Shown here in pieces: positions 61,481 through 64,000 of a stretch of 64,000 nt of DNA; position 1 is the first letter of the stretch, and each line of letters opens with the position of its first letter. This DNA is from Struthio camelus. Taxonomy: Eukaryota; Chordata; Aves; Struthioniformes; Struthionidae. The DNA lies in contig NC_090945.1 in NCBI RefSeq assembly GCF_040807025.1, positions 39,363,088-39,427,087 of the forward strand, given 5' to 3'. The notes beneath the pieces are model-generated. The model made no database searches. It was not told the origin of the DNA and saw only the letters and a program-made list of their open reading frames with translations. The position numbers and the translations under genes are program-made.

Positions 61481-64000
61481 CACGCAAGTCGGCGGCGAGT
61501 AAAGCAGGGTGTTCCCGGGGCTACTGTTGTTCCCTCTTACTGCTCCCGTGGTCCCACATGCCTGGCCTGTCTCTTCAGGCGACCCCCTCAGCCTCGGGCC
61601 TCTTCCTGCTCCTCTCACTTTGTCCCCTGGTCTCTTGTCCTCACTCCCCAGTGCCTCCTTTCTTAGTTTCCCTGCCTTCAGCTGTGTGCTGCAGCACCCT
61701 CGGCAACTTTTATGATTTAATCTGGTGTCTCATTGCTACTCTTACAGATAAGTTCTTCTTGGCTGGCTGGCTGAACTGGATAAGAGAAGGAGGAACTTAA
61801 TTTACCTCTGTCTCACTTCAGACTTTATCGGGGTCTCTCCATACCTTGTTAGCCCTGAGTCTACCAAGAGATTTCTTGATTACTGCATCTCTCTGCGTGC
61901 AGCCTGCAGGCTGTGAAACACGGTAAATGTAATGAATTTGCTGAGAGGAGACGGAGCACCATTTTAGCAAATAGAAGTCGTGCTGTTGTCTGTAGCTGTT
62001 GACTTCCAGGACTTCATTGTGCTGTGTCCAGTTTCCTTTCTGGAATCTGATTTTGATGAAGTCAGGGATCATTTAGGGATTGGTTATTTTAATGACCTGT
62101 GATGGGTGTCATATGAACGACTTCTTCTCTCCAGAATGGCTGCTTACATGGCTTCCTGCCCCAAAATGAGTACATTCTTGATAGAAAAAGAACTGTTTAT
62201 TTTTTGCACAAAAAACCCATTCTTTTTCTAGGTTAGGAAAAAAAATATAGTTTACCTTATTACCATTGTAATAATGGTTGTATACAGTCTGTTATAATGT
62301 TATGTGAAGACTGTTGTAAGAAGAAGGTATGTTTGCAAATAGGAGCAGCTTTGACAGTACGGTGTTTCAAAGTCGTTCTAAGCTGTTGGGCAAAAGAGCA
62401 TATCCAGCTCTAGACAGGAAGACCACTGTATAGCATGCTCAAAACTAGCAATGGAAGGGGTTTCTTAATCGTGAAATTCAATCTAGCCATAAGTAATTAC
62501 AGCATATAATACTTTAAAAATCTGCTTTCAACATATGCAAAATCATATTAGTTTGAGATACTGAGGTAGTTTCAGTAGAATATGTTAAGAATAAAAGCTT
62601 CAGCAGCCATGGGGAAGTTTAATGTTTTGAGTGTGGAAACTTATGCTTGTGTAGTATGACAAGTAATAATCTGAAAACTATGTAGAGAGATGGAGTAATG
62701 TTTGTATGTAACCTACTAAGTATGGCTTTATTTTTAGTAGCAGTTCTTTTCTTTAGAAGTATGGAGTTAATAATCTGCTGTCATGTGAAATAAATGAAAT
62801 GTGTAGGTAATAGCTGATTTAGGTAGTCAGACTAGATAAGAGAGTTCAGCCTTGGTTTGTACAAAGCCACCAGAAGCCACAAGGAGGACGAAGAAAAAGT
62901 GGCTGTAGTTTCAATCTGTAGGGGAAAACATAAAGTCATAGCTGCTTTTGAACTCTTCTTCCCTCTCCTTTGGCAGCATTCATCAGCTTAGTGCAGCAGT
63001 GGACTTAGTTTGGGTTTGGTGCAGTGCTTGAACTAATTGAGTTCTTGGGCCCTTAAGTAATGGGATGCCTAGTGAAGAGACATGTGAATATTTATGCACT
63101 ATTTGCTCTCTGATTTAGTATTCTTTATACTCAGCTTTCCAGATTTTTTTTGATTGAGGTCTTAACTAAGAAACTTTGACTTCATTATTCAGCGAATAGT
63201 GTGCTGACAAGAAGACGTTTTGTATGTGGAATTGAAGTTGGCATTAAATGCTTTTCTTGGAGAAAATAAATGATGGAGGTTTCAGGATGTTATTTATTAG
63301 GGTCTGACAGTGAAGACAAAGCAAGCTGAGCATACAAAAAGTGTTAAAGAACAAACAGGAGTTGTAGCTTCTGTTTCTGGTGGTGATTTGTATTTGGAAT
63401 ATTTATTTTGGAGAATGAGGGGTATAGCAGTTGGTCTTAGATGTTATCAGACTAGCAAAGCTCAGGGAGTGGGCTGTTTTAAGTCACTCTGCTTACTCTT
63501 TGTGCAGGGGATCATACCAGTGTTGAAGAAGATTGCTTTTGGCAGAGTATTGTGGACCCTTAAGGCAGAAAATCTTGGGAAAAGAAGCAGTAGGATGGGG
63601 AAGGAAAAAAAGAGCGGCAGTGAGAAAATCTAGGTTTTAAGTTACTACTTTCCTTTCTTTAAGGAGCCTGACTAGTGGACTTAGTAATAGCATATGGGTT
63701 CCTTTGTGTTGTTTACTATCACCTAGATGACAGAAACGCAAAGCTGTGGTAGGGGGTCTTGGCATACCAGGAAGTAGTGGGTGGAGAGGTAATAACTGTA
63801 GTAATAAAACCTTTTTGTGGCCATTGTGAAAGTGGATAACAGCATCAGAATAAGGATGCCCAGAGGTGGGTTTATCTCAACTCCTTAGTTTTGTCAGCTT
63901 GTTCTGCTTAGTTTTATTATATACTAGTTTTAGGTAGATTGTATTGTTGTTCCTGAGTTCTTTGAACTCTTTGCGCTAATTAGACATGGACTTAATGTAG
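61481..64000. other. Region downstream of second CpG island, no coding sequence recognised
   Basis: Probably first-intron sequence of the gene driven by the CpG island. A 107-codon plus-strand frame at 63310-63633 has no recognised motif. No RRM-domain sequence expected of RBM46 was seen. Confidence 0.55.

Noticed and set aside
61126..61800. Frames of 90-165 codons in the second CpG island
   Set aside because: GC-driven open frames on both strands with no recognisable motif; more likely promoter and 5' UTR.

Overview
This is a vertebrate, almost certainly avian, genomic window. It is AT-rich and intron-dense, contains only two recognisable protein-coding genes, and carries two 5'-truncated CR1 non-LTR retrotransposon copies ending in the CR1-type 8-bp 3' repeat (ATTCTGTG read on the minus strand), which is typical of birds. 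The species cannot be named from the sequence alone. Almost all open reading frames longer than 60 codons here are chance frames in introns or intergenic DNA; the real coding sequence is short, spliced exons.

Positions 1 to about 38.9 kb hold the 3' part of a plus-strand gene encoding a eukaryotic member of the AtuA / DUF1446 family (the name comes from acyclic terpene utilisation in Pseudomonas). Nine consecutive coding exons were found by splice sites and family motifs: 676-787, 7517-7616, 17313-17352, 18824-18875, 22854-22965, 28265-28348, 29904-30027, 37375-37465 and 38605-38679. All intron phases agree across every junction, giving 262 codons plus a stop. The first five exons encode the end of the large AtuA N-terminal domain and the last four encode the small C-terminal ferredoxin-like domain. 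The 5' part of the gene lies before the window. The last intron uses a GC-AG splice pair. I know of no assigned function for the animal protein.

From about 38.9 to 44.4 kb is intergenic DNA with candidate regulatory sequence but no gene. At 44.5-46.7 kb is LRAT (lecithin retinol acyltransferase), complete in two coding exons (45050-45598 and 46175-46327, 233 residues). Its first exon sits in a strong CpG island, and all three catalytic residues (His63, His75, Cys164) are present. A poly(A) signal follows at 46678.

From 46.7 to 60.5 kb no gene is recognised; the notable items are short perfect palindromes and inverted motifs. At about 60.9-61.5 kb is a second CpG island with two inverted CCAAT boxes and a GC box. 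It looks like the promoter of a further gene. In human the gene after LRAT in the same direction is RBM46, so this may be its first, non-coding exon, but no RBM46 coding sequence lies in the window. The last 2.5 kb holds nothing recognisable.

The most interesting point is the gene pair itself: a bird gene of a family best known from bacterial isoprenoid catabolism, lying about 6 kb upstream of the enzyme that esterifies retinol, which is itself an isoprenoid. A functional link is speculation.
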